Assembly (NCBI GenBank): GCA_964621645.1
Contig: CAZUMH010000016.1
Coordinates: forward strand, 1 to 44,250
From: CAZUMH01 sp964621645
GTDB taxonomy: Bacteria > Zhuqueibacterota > QNDG01 > JAGLOF01
Length of the DNA: 44,250 nucleotides
Reading direction: 5' to 3'
The first letter of the stretch is position 1. Each line of letters begins with the position of its first letter. A model generated the notes under the pieces. The model was not told the origin of the DNA and searched no databases. It worked only from the letters and a program-made list of their open reading frames with translations. Shown one piece after another: positions 15,918 to 24,418 of the stretch. Position numbers and translations under genes: made by a program.

Positions 15918-16691
15918 TTAAGGATTATGTATATACTCCCGCGGCCTCACCAAAGCCAAAGCGGTTACGGATCCAGCTCCGGCTTTTTTTAGAACACCCG
16001 CAAGGCTGTTTACCGTCGCGCCTGTGGTGATGACATCATCAAAGATACAAATATGCTTATCCCTCACTTTCCCGGGATGCCGCACCGAGAAAGCGTCTCC
16101 CACATTCTTCTGCCGCTCATCAGCTGAAAGTTTCGTTTGGGTCCTGGTATTCTTCTTCCGTCGCACCAGGCCGGTCTCAATCGGCAGGCCCAGCTTTTCA
16201 GCCAGGCCCCGGGCGATTACGAGGCTCTGGTTGAATCCTCTATCCCTGCGGCGGCAGGAATGCAACGGTACGGGAATGATTATATCATTATCATCGGAAA
16301 GTCCGCTCTGCCGAAAGAATTCCCCCGCCATACGGCCAAGATCGGCTCCCAATCGTCGATATGAATTGTATTTTATTTGATGGATCAGTGTTTCCATGAG
16401 GGGTGTAAATTCCCAGCACGTCAGTACACGGTTGAAATGTATCGGACCGCTTAAGTGGTGGAAATCTGCCGAGCTGGCCTGGGACAGGAGTTTCGCTTCC
16501 CCGTCAAGGTGCAGACGGCACTCTTCACACAGCCCGGTTCCCGTCTCCGCTTTTTTCCCGCACCCCGGACAGCGAGGAGGATAGATGAAATCGAGCAGCA
16601 TCCCGGGCAGGGAACGCACTCCCGTCACTGATAGAAAGTGAGGAGCGTTATTCCTCTCCGCTGTCTGAGCGGTCATCAATTCAGGCGACAT
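15918..16691 (-). CDS. comF: ComF family phosphoribosyltransferase-like protein
   Basis: 257 residues. The N-terminal zinc-ribbon-like part has CPGCGKK and CEECRL, and the C-terminal phosphoribosyltransferase fold has the PRPP-binding loop CIFDDVITTGATV near residue 215. The central RRRDRGFNQSLVIARGLAEKLG is typical of ComF/GntX. ComF proteins are needed for DNA uptake in transformation in some bacteria. The ATG at 16691 has GGAGG only 20 bases upstream, with a 6-bp hairpin between; an ATG at residue 6 is the alternative start. Confidence 0.9.
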   Translation of the reverse strand: MSPELMTAQTAERNNAPHFLSVTGVRSLPGMLLDFIYPPRCPGCGKKAETGTGLCEECRLHLDGEAKLLSQASSADFHHLSGPIHFNRVLTCWEFTPLMETLIHQIKYNSYRRLGADLGRMAGEFFRQSGLSDDNDIIIPVPLHSCRRRDRGFNQSLVIARGLAEKLGLPIETGLVRRKKNTRTQTKLSADERQKNVGDAFSVRHPGKVRDKHICIFDDVITTGATVNSLAGVLKKAGAGSVTALALVRPREYIHNP

Positions 16692-16694
16692 AGT

Positions 16695-16718
16695 GGAAAC
16701 GCTTGTTTCCTGTCCTCC
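16695..16718 (-). promoter_or_regulatory. Shine-Dalgarno of comF separated from its start by a hairpin
   Basis: On the minus strand GGAGG (16714-16718) is followed by GGAAAC-AAGC-GTTTCC (16695-16710) and then ACT-ATG. If the hairpin folds, the effective spacing falls to about six bases. Confidence 0.35.
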
Positions 16719-18022
16719 TTATTTTCTGGACGGTGCCAGATCCAATCCCATCTCAAGAGCCACCAGCACTCCCTTGCTCGTTCCCGGAGTGAAGCCTCCC
16801 CGGCTCATTACCGCCAGATCGAGGACAAATCCACCTGGTCTAAGGCCTATGCCGGCGGAAGTGCCGAACCCGACCTTGCCTCCCAGGGTCACCCCTGCCC
16901 GCAGGGGCAGCCAGGAAAGTCCCTTCCATTCCGTTCCCAATGAAAAACACGGTTTGGTCGAAACAAAAGCATCTTCCTTGAATCCCTGTTTATAATCCGC
17001 CGCCACCACTACTCTGCCGTAACGGAATGATCCTCCAAGCTTCAGCACCATNNNNNNNNNNACCGGGAGCTGAATGGAACCCCCTCCTCACTCCAGGTGG
17101 TATCGGAGATATCTTTATCAAAATCCGTGAAAACCCCGATGGAATCGCCGCTGAATAATCCGTATTCCGTTTTGATGTTGTTTTCCCAGGGAATGGATCC
17201 CAGCAGATTATGCAGCCCCAGACTCACGGTCCACCCCTGTCCCAGCTGAGCCGCGGCACCCAGATCCAACCCCCAGCCGAGCTTGCCGCCGTTATACGCG
17301 TATTTGGCCTCGTAACTGCCATCCAGATCGGTTCCATAGGGCATCAGTTGTATTGTGGCAGAGCTCTCTCCCGTGTCGGCGTATCCGCCTCCATATATAG
17401 CCCTCACGGTCGTCCCCACAGCGAAGGCCCGGGCGAAAGAGACCGGGATCGGCTGTCCCCAGGAAATTGCCGCCGCGCCAAATCCCAGTCCGCTCCCCTG
17501 CATATGTTCCAAATTGTACGCCTTGTTTATTTCCGTTCCTGAAAGGGGAATCTTCAGCAGGCTTTTATCCAGGGACAGGTAGGAGCCCGCCTGGGTGGAA
17601 AGGGAGAGAGCAAAATGACCGATGGAAAAAGAAAAAGTGCGGATATAGGTATTGACCTGCAGCTTCAACCCGTCATCCGGGATAGCGCCGAGTATATCTG
17701 CTATGTCATCCTGAGACCAGTAGATATTGTTATCCGCATCGGCGCCCTCAACCAAGTACTTATCGTACATGTTTTTGGAAAAGGCGTTGTTGCTCACCCC
17801 CACACCGACTGAAATAAAACTGAAGCTGAAACGGGAGTTGTCCGGCAAGCCCAGATTGGCCGGATTCCAGTCCACCGCGTGTACTCCCCGGGCTAATGCG
17901 GTATAGGCACCGCCCATTCCCAACGCTCTCGCAGTTATCTGAGCATGCGTCGTGGAAGCCAGGAGAAGACCGAGAAAAGCACTGAACGCGGCGCATCTTA
18001 TGAAAGAATTGATTCTAGTCAT
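16719..18022 (-). CDS. DUF5723-type outer-membrane beta-barrel protein, interrupted by an assembly gap
   Basis: Two in-line pieces belong to one gene. The N-terminal piece (18022 to the gap at 17061) begins with a signal peptide ending in THAQ, then ARALGMGGAYTALARGVHAVDWNPANLGL, the hallmark of DUF5723/PorV-like barrels of FCB-group bacteria. The C-terminal piece (17051-16719) continues with beta-strand-like sequence and stops at 16719. The frames do not join across ten N because the gap length is nominal. GGAGGTG precedes the ATG, 12 bases after the lipoprotein stop, so the two genes form an operon. Likely an outer-membrane protein; substrate unknown. Confidence 0.8.
17052..17061. other. 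Assembly gap (10 N)
   Basis: A run of ten N interrupts the DUF5723-type gene. It should not be read as a frameshift. Confidence 0.99.
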
Positions 18023-18033
18023 GGTGCACCTCC

Positions 18034-19551
18034 TTACTCGTCATCTTCTGGTATTTTGGTACTGACCTGGGCGGTAATCTTCGCGTTCATCTCAATAAAA
18101 TCCTGGGGCCGAAAACGCACCTGCTGGGCCGTCCCGGGAAAATCGAACTTGATACCCCAGTATACAGTTTCATGACTTTCGAAGAAGGCCAGTTTCGTCT
18201 CATCAAGATCGAGGAGCAGGCTGCTGGGAGTGGAACCGGTGACCACAGCAGGATTCCCTCCGTCATTGGGCGCCGGCGCTAATGCCAGCTCAAGAGTCAC
18301 ATCTGCAGCCCCCGGATCGTAAATGGTGCTGTCGGTGATACTGCTGGAGAAGACAGCCGTCAGGGTCATCCCCAGAGGCAGACCATTAATGACATCCGCC
18401 TGCATGGAAGCGCTGGTGAGGTTGTCCCTCAGGATATCACGCGTATCTTCATCGAGTTCAAGGGTGTCTACATCCATTTTGGTACTGTAGGAGGGGATTT
18501 TCAGGATAAAGGGCATGACCAGGAAACCCCGAGCTTTAACGACATCATTGTCATCCACACTGGCCCATTTAACACCATCACCGACCAGAACCCTGCCGCT
18601 CGCCTCTATCTTCTCAGGATGACTGTTTACGAAATTGGCGACGCCGTTGATGGTAATGGTGTCAACCTTGCCGGGTACAGGCTGGATCAGTTTCTGAATA
18701 TGGATGGTGGGCGTGCTGCCGTCATCGGTATCGTGTCCCTCCACCAGAATGTCTACGTCAATCGGGAATTCGATTCCAACATCCACTACCAATCTTAAAT
18801 CGGCGCTGTTTATTTCGAAATCCTTGAAAGCCTCAGGGATGTTAAGCTCAGCTTCCATGTCTTCCAGGGGCAGTTCAAGCTCATTCAAGACTCCGCTGAT
18901 ACGGGAAAAAACCAGATCACTGATGCTTATTCTTGTCCGGATTTCACCGCCGGAGCCGCCGCTGGTCGAAGCGGTGAACCGCAAAAAATTCTGACCGTTG
19001 CGTATGGGCGGGATGAACTTGAATCCGGCCAGATCCTGGGTTGTGAACACTACCTCTCCCACGCCGGCCGGAATGGATTCGTTGAAACTAAAGGGATTCC
19101 CGAACTGATCGATGAGATCACTTAATAGAAAACTGACATTTGCGTTCTGACTGGTCCGGTTTTCAAGACGAATCGTCACCTGTCCCTGTTTGATCACTGC
19201 CGTATCGACAACGACCAGATCGTTGGGAACGGCCAGTGAGTCTGTCAGAGAACCGCCGACGGGAAGATTGATCTCTCTTTCAAACTGGGAGACCTGCAAC
19301 CGGTCGCCCACTTCGAATGTCTCAATATCCTTGTCAAGACTGAGGATAACCTGCTCCGCCTGCTCATCCACACTGATTTCATCCACATCCTTGGCGATAT
19401 CGCGCATGGTGTACCGTTTGGAGACCAGGGGAATCTCGTAGGTGACATTCCAATACGGTTTACCCGGCGCCTTGAAGGTACAGCTGCTGCTCAGCACTAT
19501 CAGCAGCAACAGCACCGGTGACACCAGCTTAAAATACATTGAAATTTTCAT
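18034..19551 (-). CDS. Large secreted lipoprotein of unknown function
   Basis: 505 residues. A lipoprotein signal peptide ends in the lipobox LSSSC near residue 24. The rest is predicted mostly beta-stranded, acidic and rich in Asp/Thr/Ser, with no recognised enzyme motif. I chose the ATG at 19551, supported by GGGAGGAAGC directly upstream, over an ATG four codons earlier that has no such site. It is 12 bases upstream of the DUF5723-type gene, suggesting a lipoprotein-barrel pair at the outer membrane. Confidence 0.75.
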   Translation of the reverse strand: MKISMYFKLVSPVLLLLIVLSSSCTFKAPGKPYWNVTYEIPLVSKRYTMRDIAKDVDEISVDEQAEQVILSLDKDIETFEVGDRLQVSQFEREINLPVGGSLTDSLAVPNDLVVVDTAVIKQGQVTIRLENRTSQNANVSFLLSDLIDQFGNPFSFNESIPAGVGEVVFTTQDLAGFKFIPPIRNGQNFLRFTASTSGGSGGEIRTRISISDLVFSRISGVLNELELPLEDMEAELNIPEAFKDFEINSADLRLVVDVGIEFPIDVDILVEGHDTDDGSTPTIHIQKLIQPVPGKVDTITINGVANFVNSHPEKIEASGRVLVGDGVKWASVDDNDVVKARGFLVMPFILKIPSYSTKMDVDTLELDEDTRDILRDNLTSASMQADVINGLPLGMTLTAVFSSSITDSTIYDPGAADVTLELALAPAPNDGGNPAVVTGSTPSSLLLDLDETKLAFFESHETVYWGIKFDFPGTAQQVRFRPQDFIEMNAKITAQVSTKIPEDDE

Positions 19552-19620
19552 GCTTCCTCCCAAAGCTTATTTAGCTTTTCAGGACAAGGATAAGTACCTT
19601 GTTATTGCTTTTCGCCCGGC

Positions 19621-19827
19621 TCAGCCGCCGTGGGCCAGATGGAATACCCCCACCTGGTCTCCGTCCCGCAGCTGAAAACGGCCGTAATCCTCCGACGCCA
19701 CCAGTTCTTCATTCACGGTCACGGTAATCAGAGCATACTCGTAGCGCAGGGTGTTCAGCAGATCCTGCACTGTCATATTATCCCGCCATTCGATTTTATC
19801 TCTATTGTTCACCAGAATCATTATCAC
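19621..19827 (-). CDS. ThiS/MoaD-like sulfur-carrier protein
   Basis: 68 residues with a beta-grasp ubiquitin-like pattern and the diagnostic C-terminal diglycine (VFHLAHGG) that is adenylated and thiocarboxylated by an E1-like partner. The partner is encoded directly upstream, with an ATGA overlap at 19824-19827. Such pairs are common beside tungsten aldehyde oxidoreductases, where they are thought to serve pterin-cofactor dithiolene formation. A thiamine role is also possible, but no other thi gene is present. Confidence 0.82.
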   Translation of the reverse strand: MIMILVNNRDKIEWRDNMTVQDLLNTLRYEYALITVTVNEELVASEDYGRFQLRDGDQVGVFHLAHGG

Positions 19828-20438
19828 AGCACCTCATTACCGGTAAGAAGCGATATGACCACATTTGCCTCAAGGTTGGCCACTATGGCCACGCGGGCCG
19901 CGGAAAGGCCCATATTGGAATCACTCTCCCCGTCCCCGCAGAAATAGATCGTCCCGGATTTAACCACCCGCAGACTGTTACAGCGGCCGATCCCGGAGAG
20001 TCCGCTGGCCACAACTAGAGGACGTTCCGGGAAAAACCGGCACCAGCTCTCTATAAGCCAGCGCTTGGCTTCGGCCCGATCGAACGCCTCAACAAGGATA
20101 TCTGCCCCTGAAAAAACATCCGGAATAAGCCCGGGTTCCAATTTTCGTTTATGCAGATCTAATGAGACACCGGGATTGATATCCAAAAGCTGCGCCGCCA
20201 GCGCCTCTACTTTTACCTTTCCGATATCTTTCTGGAAATAATGCTGCCGGTTAAGGTTGGAAGATTCGATAGTATCGTAATCGGCCAGAATGAGCCGCCC
20301 CACACCGGCCCGTACCAGGGATACGGCCGCATTGGAGCCCAGACCGCCGCATCCGGCGATTCCTATTACGGCACGAGCCAATCGCTCAGTGGATCCCGGT
20401 ACATTGCGGGCGAAAATATCGGCATCCACTCCTTTCAT
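19824..20438 (-). CDS. ThiF/MoeB/HesA-like E1 adenylyltransferase
   Basis: 204 residues, short for the family, with the ATP-binding Rossmann motif GIAGCGGLGSNAAVSLVRAG, then LADYDTIESSNLNRQHYF and the following KVEAL segment. These enzymes activate the C-terminal glycine of ThiS/MoaD proteins; the target is encoded next. The zinc-binding CxxC pairs of long MoeB forms are absent, as in short ThiF-type proteins. It lies 85 bases downstream of the AOR complex genes on the same strand. I infer a role in making the tungstopterin cofactor for that complex. Confidence 0.85.
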   Translation of the reverse strand: MKGVDADIFARNVPGSTERLARAVIGIAGCGGLGSNAAVSLVRAGVGRLILADYDTIESSNLNRQHYFQKDIGKVKVEALAAQLLDINPGVSLDLHKRKLEPGLIPDVFSGADILVEAFDRAEAKRWLIESWCRFFPERPLVVASGLSGIGRCNSLRVVKSGTIYFCGDGESDSNMGLSAARVAIVANLEANVVISLLTGNEVL

Positions 20439-20523
20439 CCGGATCCATCCCCCTTGTGCTTCGGACTCTTCCCCCCCGAACGGGGCGGAAGCTTTTTCCT
20501 ATAAATAAGGGATCCTGCCGCCG

Positions 20524-22518
20524 TCATTGATCGCTATTAATGATCTCCACCAACTCCGGTAAGTCGATGCCCAGTTCCCTGAGCCGCTCCAGCGTGGGCA
20601 CTCCGTTGGCAGTCCAGCCGCGGCGCTCATAGGCGGCATCCAGGGCCTTGTGGTACTGTTTCATGCGGTATTCACGCAAGGCAGCCATCTTCTCTTCGGT
20701 GCTTTTCCCGGCCGGATCGAATTTGACCTCTTCCTTAAGCTGTTTGTCATACCGTTCAGCACGCGACTCATATTCTTCTTTGGTCACCGGTCCCACCGCC
20801 CGGTAAGGGGGCAGGTCATCCTTGCGGGTACCGTAACCCAGCATGCGGCACATTATCCGCTGCAAATTATGGACCCTGGCTGATTCGTCCAGCATGCCTT
20901 TTTCATCCAGCGGCTTTCCCAGCATACCCTCATAGAATTTGAAGAAATCTTCCACATGCCCGGGAACTTTGGCCGCTGTTTGCGGTTTGTATTTTTTATT
21001 ATCTGCCGGAACTATGTCATTCCAGATAAGTTTGCAGAGTCCATGCAGTCCGAACCAGGTACGCCAGAGAGGATAGTAGTAGAGGGCCTCCGCCTTATCC
21101 TCGAAAGAGGGGATCTGATTGTTCACCATATCCATGAAGATAAGCCAGGCTTCGTCATGCTGGGGGCCCTTTACCGCGGCCGTATAGCCGACCTGCTGGG
21201 CCAGGGATTCCTTGGAGACATACTCGGAATATTCCAGTCCCTTGACCTCCATGCCGATGTCCCGGATAAATTCGGCATCGCCTCTGCATTCGGCGATCCA
21301 TTTCTCCTTAAGATAGCGGATGCCCTGTCCCACTTCGACACCGAATCCTTTCCCTGTCGCCATTTCATGCAGACATTCCAGGGCTTCGTCTTTGGCCCCG
21401 AATTTCAATTCCTTGCCTCCGGTGACTTTTTTATCGATGACCCCGTTTTCATAGCATTCCATGACGAACGCCATGCAGGTGCCGAAGGAGATGGTATCGA
21501 TGCCGTAGGTGTCACAGTAAAAGTTCCATTCGATGCAGAATTTCGCGTCAAAGCAGCCCATGTTGGCGCAGGCGGCGGCGTTTTCGTATTCCGGTCCGTC
21601 CACCACTACTTTCTCGCCCTTGTAGGGTCCGGTCGTCAGTTCAAAGTTGTCAACCGCCTTGGCGCAGGCCATGGAACACCCTTTCCAGCAGCCGTCCGGA
21701 TGATTTTGGGTGAAATGATGTTTCTGCAGATATTGGGAATCAATCTTCCGGGTCTCTTCATGACTGCCGAATTTATAATTCAGTACGGGCAGCAGGTCAT
21801 AGGCGTCCATCACTTCTACTATATTTGCCGTGCCCACCTTGCGCATCCGGCACTGATTATCATCCAGGGTTGCCATTTCGGCGTTAATGCGCATACCATA
21901 GTCCCGGATGAGTTTGGGATTGGCCGGATGGTTTATATCATCGATAATTTCTATGGCCCCGGTGGGACAGAGATAGGCGCAGGAGGTGCAGCCGATGCAG
22001 CGGGGATCGACCTCCCCGAAAGGCATGGTCAGATGTCGTTTTATTCCCCGCCCGGCAAAATCCAGGATCCTTTCCATGATGAATTGTTCACAGCCCCGCA
22101 CACAGTGACCGCAAAGGATGCAGGCCTTGGGATTTTCATCCGTAAGCTCACTCTTGAATTTCTCTTTATCCGCGGCCCCGCAGCGTCTGGCGATATCCTG
22201 AATCAGGGGGACATTGGGCCAGCGGCCAAGATACATCTCAGCCAGAAGTTTGCGGTGCTTCTTCACCCTGTCAGAATTGGAATAGACGGTGATCGTCTCT
22301 CTCACCGGATAGTTGCAGGATGTCACCAGCTTCTTCTTGCCTCTGATTTCTATCTCCACCACGCATAGCCGGCAGGTGCCGGCCGGAGTAAGATCCTTGT
22401 GATGGCAGAGAGTCGGTACAACGATGCCGTTTTCCTGCAAGGCCTGCAGGAGGTAGGAATCTTTAATAACTTCGACCTCTTTCCCGTCCAGGATAACAGG
22501 GACTCTCTCAACCGCCAT
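20524..22518 (-). CDS. NuoG-type FeS module fused to the C-terminal domains of aldehyde:ferredoxin oxidoreductase
   Basis: 664 residues with two parts. Residues 1-195 match the NuoG/HydA N-terminal electron module: a [2Fe-2S] domain (C38, C49, C52, C68) and two [4Fe-4S] sites (C133/136/139/143 and C174/177/180/184); the usual HisCys3 cluster site seems lost. Residues about 230-580 match AOR domains 2 and 3: cluster cysteines C277, C281, C285 and C495 (GLCKLIW), PEYENAAA with the probable active-site glutamate, DTISFGTCMAFVMECYENG, and H454 in VKGPQHDEAW. AOR domain 1 is absent here and is encoded two genes upstream. The start at 22518 overlaps the stop of the NuoF-like gene. Predicted tungstopterin catalytic subunit half; aldehyde or acid substrate unknown. 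Confidence 0.85.
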   Translation of the reverse strand: MAVERVPVILDGKEVEVIKDSYLLQALQENGIVVPTLCHHKDLTPAGTCRLCVVEIEIRGKKKLVTSCNYPVRETITVYSNSDRVKKHRKLLAEMYLGRWPNVPLIQDIARRCGAADKEKFKSELTDENPKACILCGHCVRGCEQFIMERILDFAGRGIKRHLTMPFGEVDPRCIGCTSCAYLCPTGAIEIIDDINHPANPKLIRDYGMRINAEMATLDDNQCRMRKVGTANIVEVMDAYDLLPVLNYKFGSHEETRKIDSQYLQKHHFTQNHPDGCWKGCSMACAKAVDNFELTTGPYKGEKVVVDGPEYENAAACANMGCFDAKFCIEWNFYCDTYGIDTISFGTCMAFVMECYENGVIDKKVTGGKELKFGAKDEALECLHEMATGKGFGVEVGQGIRYLKEKWIAECRGDAEFIRDIGMEVKGLEYSEYVSKESLAQQVGYTAAVKGPQHDEAWLIFMDMVNNQIPSFEDKAEALYYYPLWRTWFGLHGLCKLIWNDIVPADNKKYKPQTAAKVPGHVEDFFKFYEGMLGKPLDEKGMLDESARVHNLQRIMCRMLGYGTRKDDLPPYRAVGPVTKEEYESRAERYDKQLKEEVKFDPAGKSTEEKMAALREYRMKQYHKALDAAYERRGWTANGVPTLERLRELGIDLPELVEIINSDQ

Positions 22519-24407
22519 TACTGTACCTCCACTGCGTTGAATTTACAGACTTCATAACAAATCCCGCATTTGATGCATACATCGGGATCAATGGCATGCA
22601 GTTTCTTTACCTCTCCGCTGATGGCATTCACCGGGCAGTTCCTGGCGCAGAGGGCGCAGCCGGTGCACTCTTCCGTTATACTGTAGGTGATCAGCGGCTT
22701 GCAGACACCAGCCCGGCACTTCTTTTCCTTGATATGTTCTTCATACTCTTTCCGGAAATACCGCAGAGTGGAATAAACCGGGTTTGGTGCCGATCCTCCC
22801 AGCTGGCAGAGGCTGGCATCCTGAACGGTATAGCACAGCTCCTCCAGTCTGTCCAGATCCTCTTCCCGGCCCTCCCCGTCGGTAATTCTCTTCAATATTG
22901 TATGCATGGCAAACAGCCCTTCCCGGCAGGGAGTGCATTTACCGCAGGATTCATCCATGAGGAAATCGATAAAGTAGCGGGCCACGTCCACCATACAGGT
23001 ATGATCATCCATGACGATCATACCGCCCGATCCCATCATGGAACCAGCCCCGGTAAGGCTGTCAAAATCAACCGGCATGTCGAGTTTTTCCGCCGGAATG
23101 CAGCCTCCCGACGGCCCTCCGGTCTGTACCGCCTTGAAACCGCGGCCATTGGGGATGCCTCCCCCCACCTCTTCGATGATCTCCCGCAGGGATATGCCCA
23201 TCGGCACTTCCACCAGTCCGGTATTGTTGATGTCCCCCACCAGGCTGAAAACCTTGGTGCCGGACGATCCTCCCCAGGGATTTTCACTGACATCGCCGCT
23301 GCCGATAGAGGCGAACCATTCCGGCCCCTTATTAATGATCTCGGGGATGTTGGCCCAGGTCTCAACGTTATTGAGCACCGTGGGTCTGTCGCGGAAACCA
23401 TATTCGACGTTGTGAACGTACTTGGCCCGCGGCTCCCCGGCTCTTCCGGACATGGAGGCCATCAGTGCGGTGGATTCTCCGCAGACGAAGGCTCCCGCTC
23501 CCCGGTGGATCTGGATATCGAAGCTGAAATCACTCCCCAGGATCTTATTACCTAAAAGCCCGTATTCCCGGGCCTGACGGATGGCTTTTTCCAGTCTGAC
23601 CTGGGCCAGCGGGTACTCTTTACGAAGGTAGATAAATCCCTCTCTCGCTCCGACGGCAAAGGCGCCGATGAGCATGCCCTCCAATACCGAATGGGGATCG
23701 GTTTCGATGATGGAACGATCCATGAAGGCGCCCGGATCACCCTCGTCTCCGTTGCAGACCACGTAAATCTGCTCATCCCGTTCCACAGCGGCTTTTCTGC
23801 CGGATTGCCATTTGATTCCGGTTGGGAAACCGCCGCCGCCCCGCCCCCTGATTCCGGATCGGATAACCTTCCGGATAACCTCTTCCGGTTTATTCTCCGT
23901 GAGAATGGCACGCAGGGCTATATATCCACCCCGGGCGATATAATGATCAATGTTCTCGGGATCGATAAGCCCCTTGTTGCGCAGCGCGATGAGCTGCTGC
24001 TTGCTGAAAAAAGAGATATCGTTGATTTTCTGATTAACCGCTCCGCTGACCGGATCCTTGTGCAGCAGCCGCTCCAACGGATTGCCTTCCACCAGATGGC
24101 TCTGCACCAGTTCTTCCACATCTTCCGGTTTAATTTTCTGATAGAAGGTCCCTTCCGGCTGTATAACGCAAATGGGACCCATGGCGCAGAAACCGTTGCA
24201 GCCGGTTCCGACCACCAGGTATTCCTGTTCCAGACCCTTCCCGGCCAGGACTTCCTGAAACTTGTCCCGGATGGCGAATCCGCCGGCGGAGACACAGCCC
24301 GTTCCCGTGCATACCATAAGCATGCCTTTGTATTTCGAAGCCGCCTTCTTCTCCTTCGCGGCAATCTCATCAATATCGTTCATCGTGAGTCTTGTCATTG
24401 CATTCAC
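22518..24407 (-). CDS. NuoF/HydB-type NADH- and flavin-binding FeS subunit
   Basis: 629 residues in the extended architecture of bifurcating HydB/HndC subunits. In order: a thioredoxin-like [2Fe-2S] domain (CTGTGC, then CNGFC); the FMN/NAD core with GIRGRGGGGFPTGIKW and CNGDEGDPGAFMDR; the [4Fe-4S] site ESCGKCTPCREG with a later cysteine; a CRAGVC segment; and a C-terminal two-cluster ferredoxin (CTGCALCARNCP, CIKCGICYEVC). It would accept or donate hydride from NAD(H). The GTG start at 24407 has AGGAG seven bases upstream; an ATG three codons later is possible. It sits between the two split AOR genes with almost no spacing. Confidence 0.93.
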   Translation of the reverse strand: MNAMTRLTMNDIDEIAAKEKKAASKYKGMLMVCTGTGCVSAGGFAIRDKFQEVLAGKGLEQEYLVVGTGCNGFCAMGPICVIQPEGTFYQKIKPEDVEELVQSHLVEGNPLERLLHKDPVSGAVNQKINDISFFSKQQLIALRNKGLIDPENIDHYIARGGYIALRAILTENKPEEVIRKVIRSGIRGRGGGGFPTGIKWQSGRKAAVERDEQIYVVCNGDEGDPGAFMDRSIIETDPHSVLEGMLIGAFAVGAREGFIYLRKEYPLAQVRLEKAIRQAREYGLLGNKILGSDFSFDIQIHRGAGAFVCGESTALMASMSGRAGEPRAKYVHNVEYGFRDRPTVLNNVETWANIPEIINKGPEWFASIGSGDVSENPWGGSSGTKVFSLVGDINNTGLVEVPMGISLREIIEEVGGGIPNGRGFKAVQTGGPSGGCIPAEKLDMPVDFDSLTGAGSMMGSGGMIVMDDHTCMVDVARYFIDFLMDESCGKCTPCREGLFAMHTILKRITDGEGREEDLDRLEELCYTVQDASLCQLGGSAPNPVYSTLRYFRKEYEEHIKEKKCRAGVCKPLITYSITEECTGCALCARNCPVNAISGEVKKLHAIDPDVCIKCGICYEVCKFNAVEVQ

Positions 24408-24418
24408 CCCGTAATCTC

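Noticed and set aside
16719..18022. A frameshift or pseudogene in the DUF5723-type gene
   Set aside because: The break coincides with a ten-N assembly gap of unknown true length, so the frame change is not evidence of decay.
20956..22368. A 470-codon open frame on the plus strand
   Set aside because: It is the complement of the AOR C-terminal gene; its translation has no recognisable domain, while the opposite strand has conserved FeS and AOR motifs.
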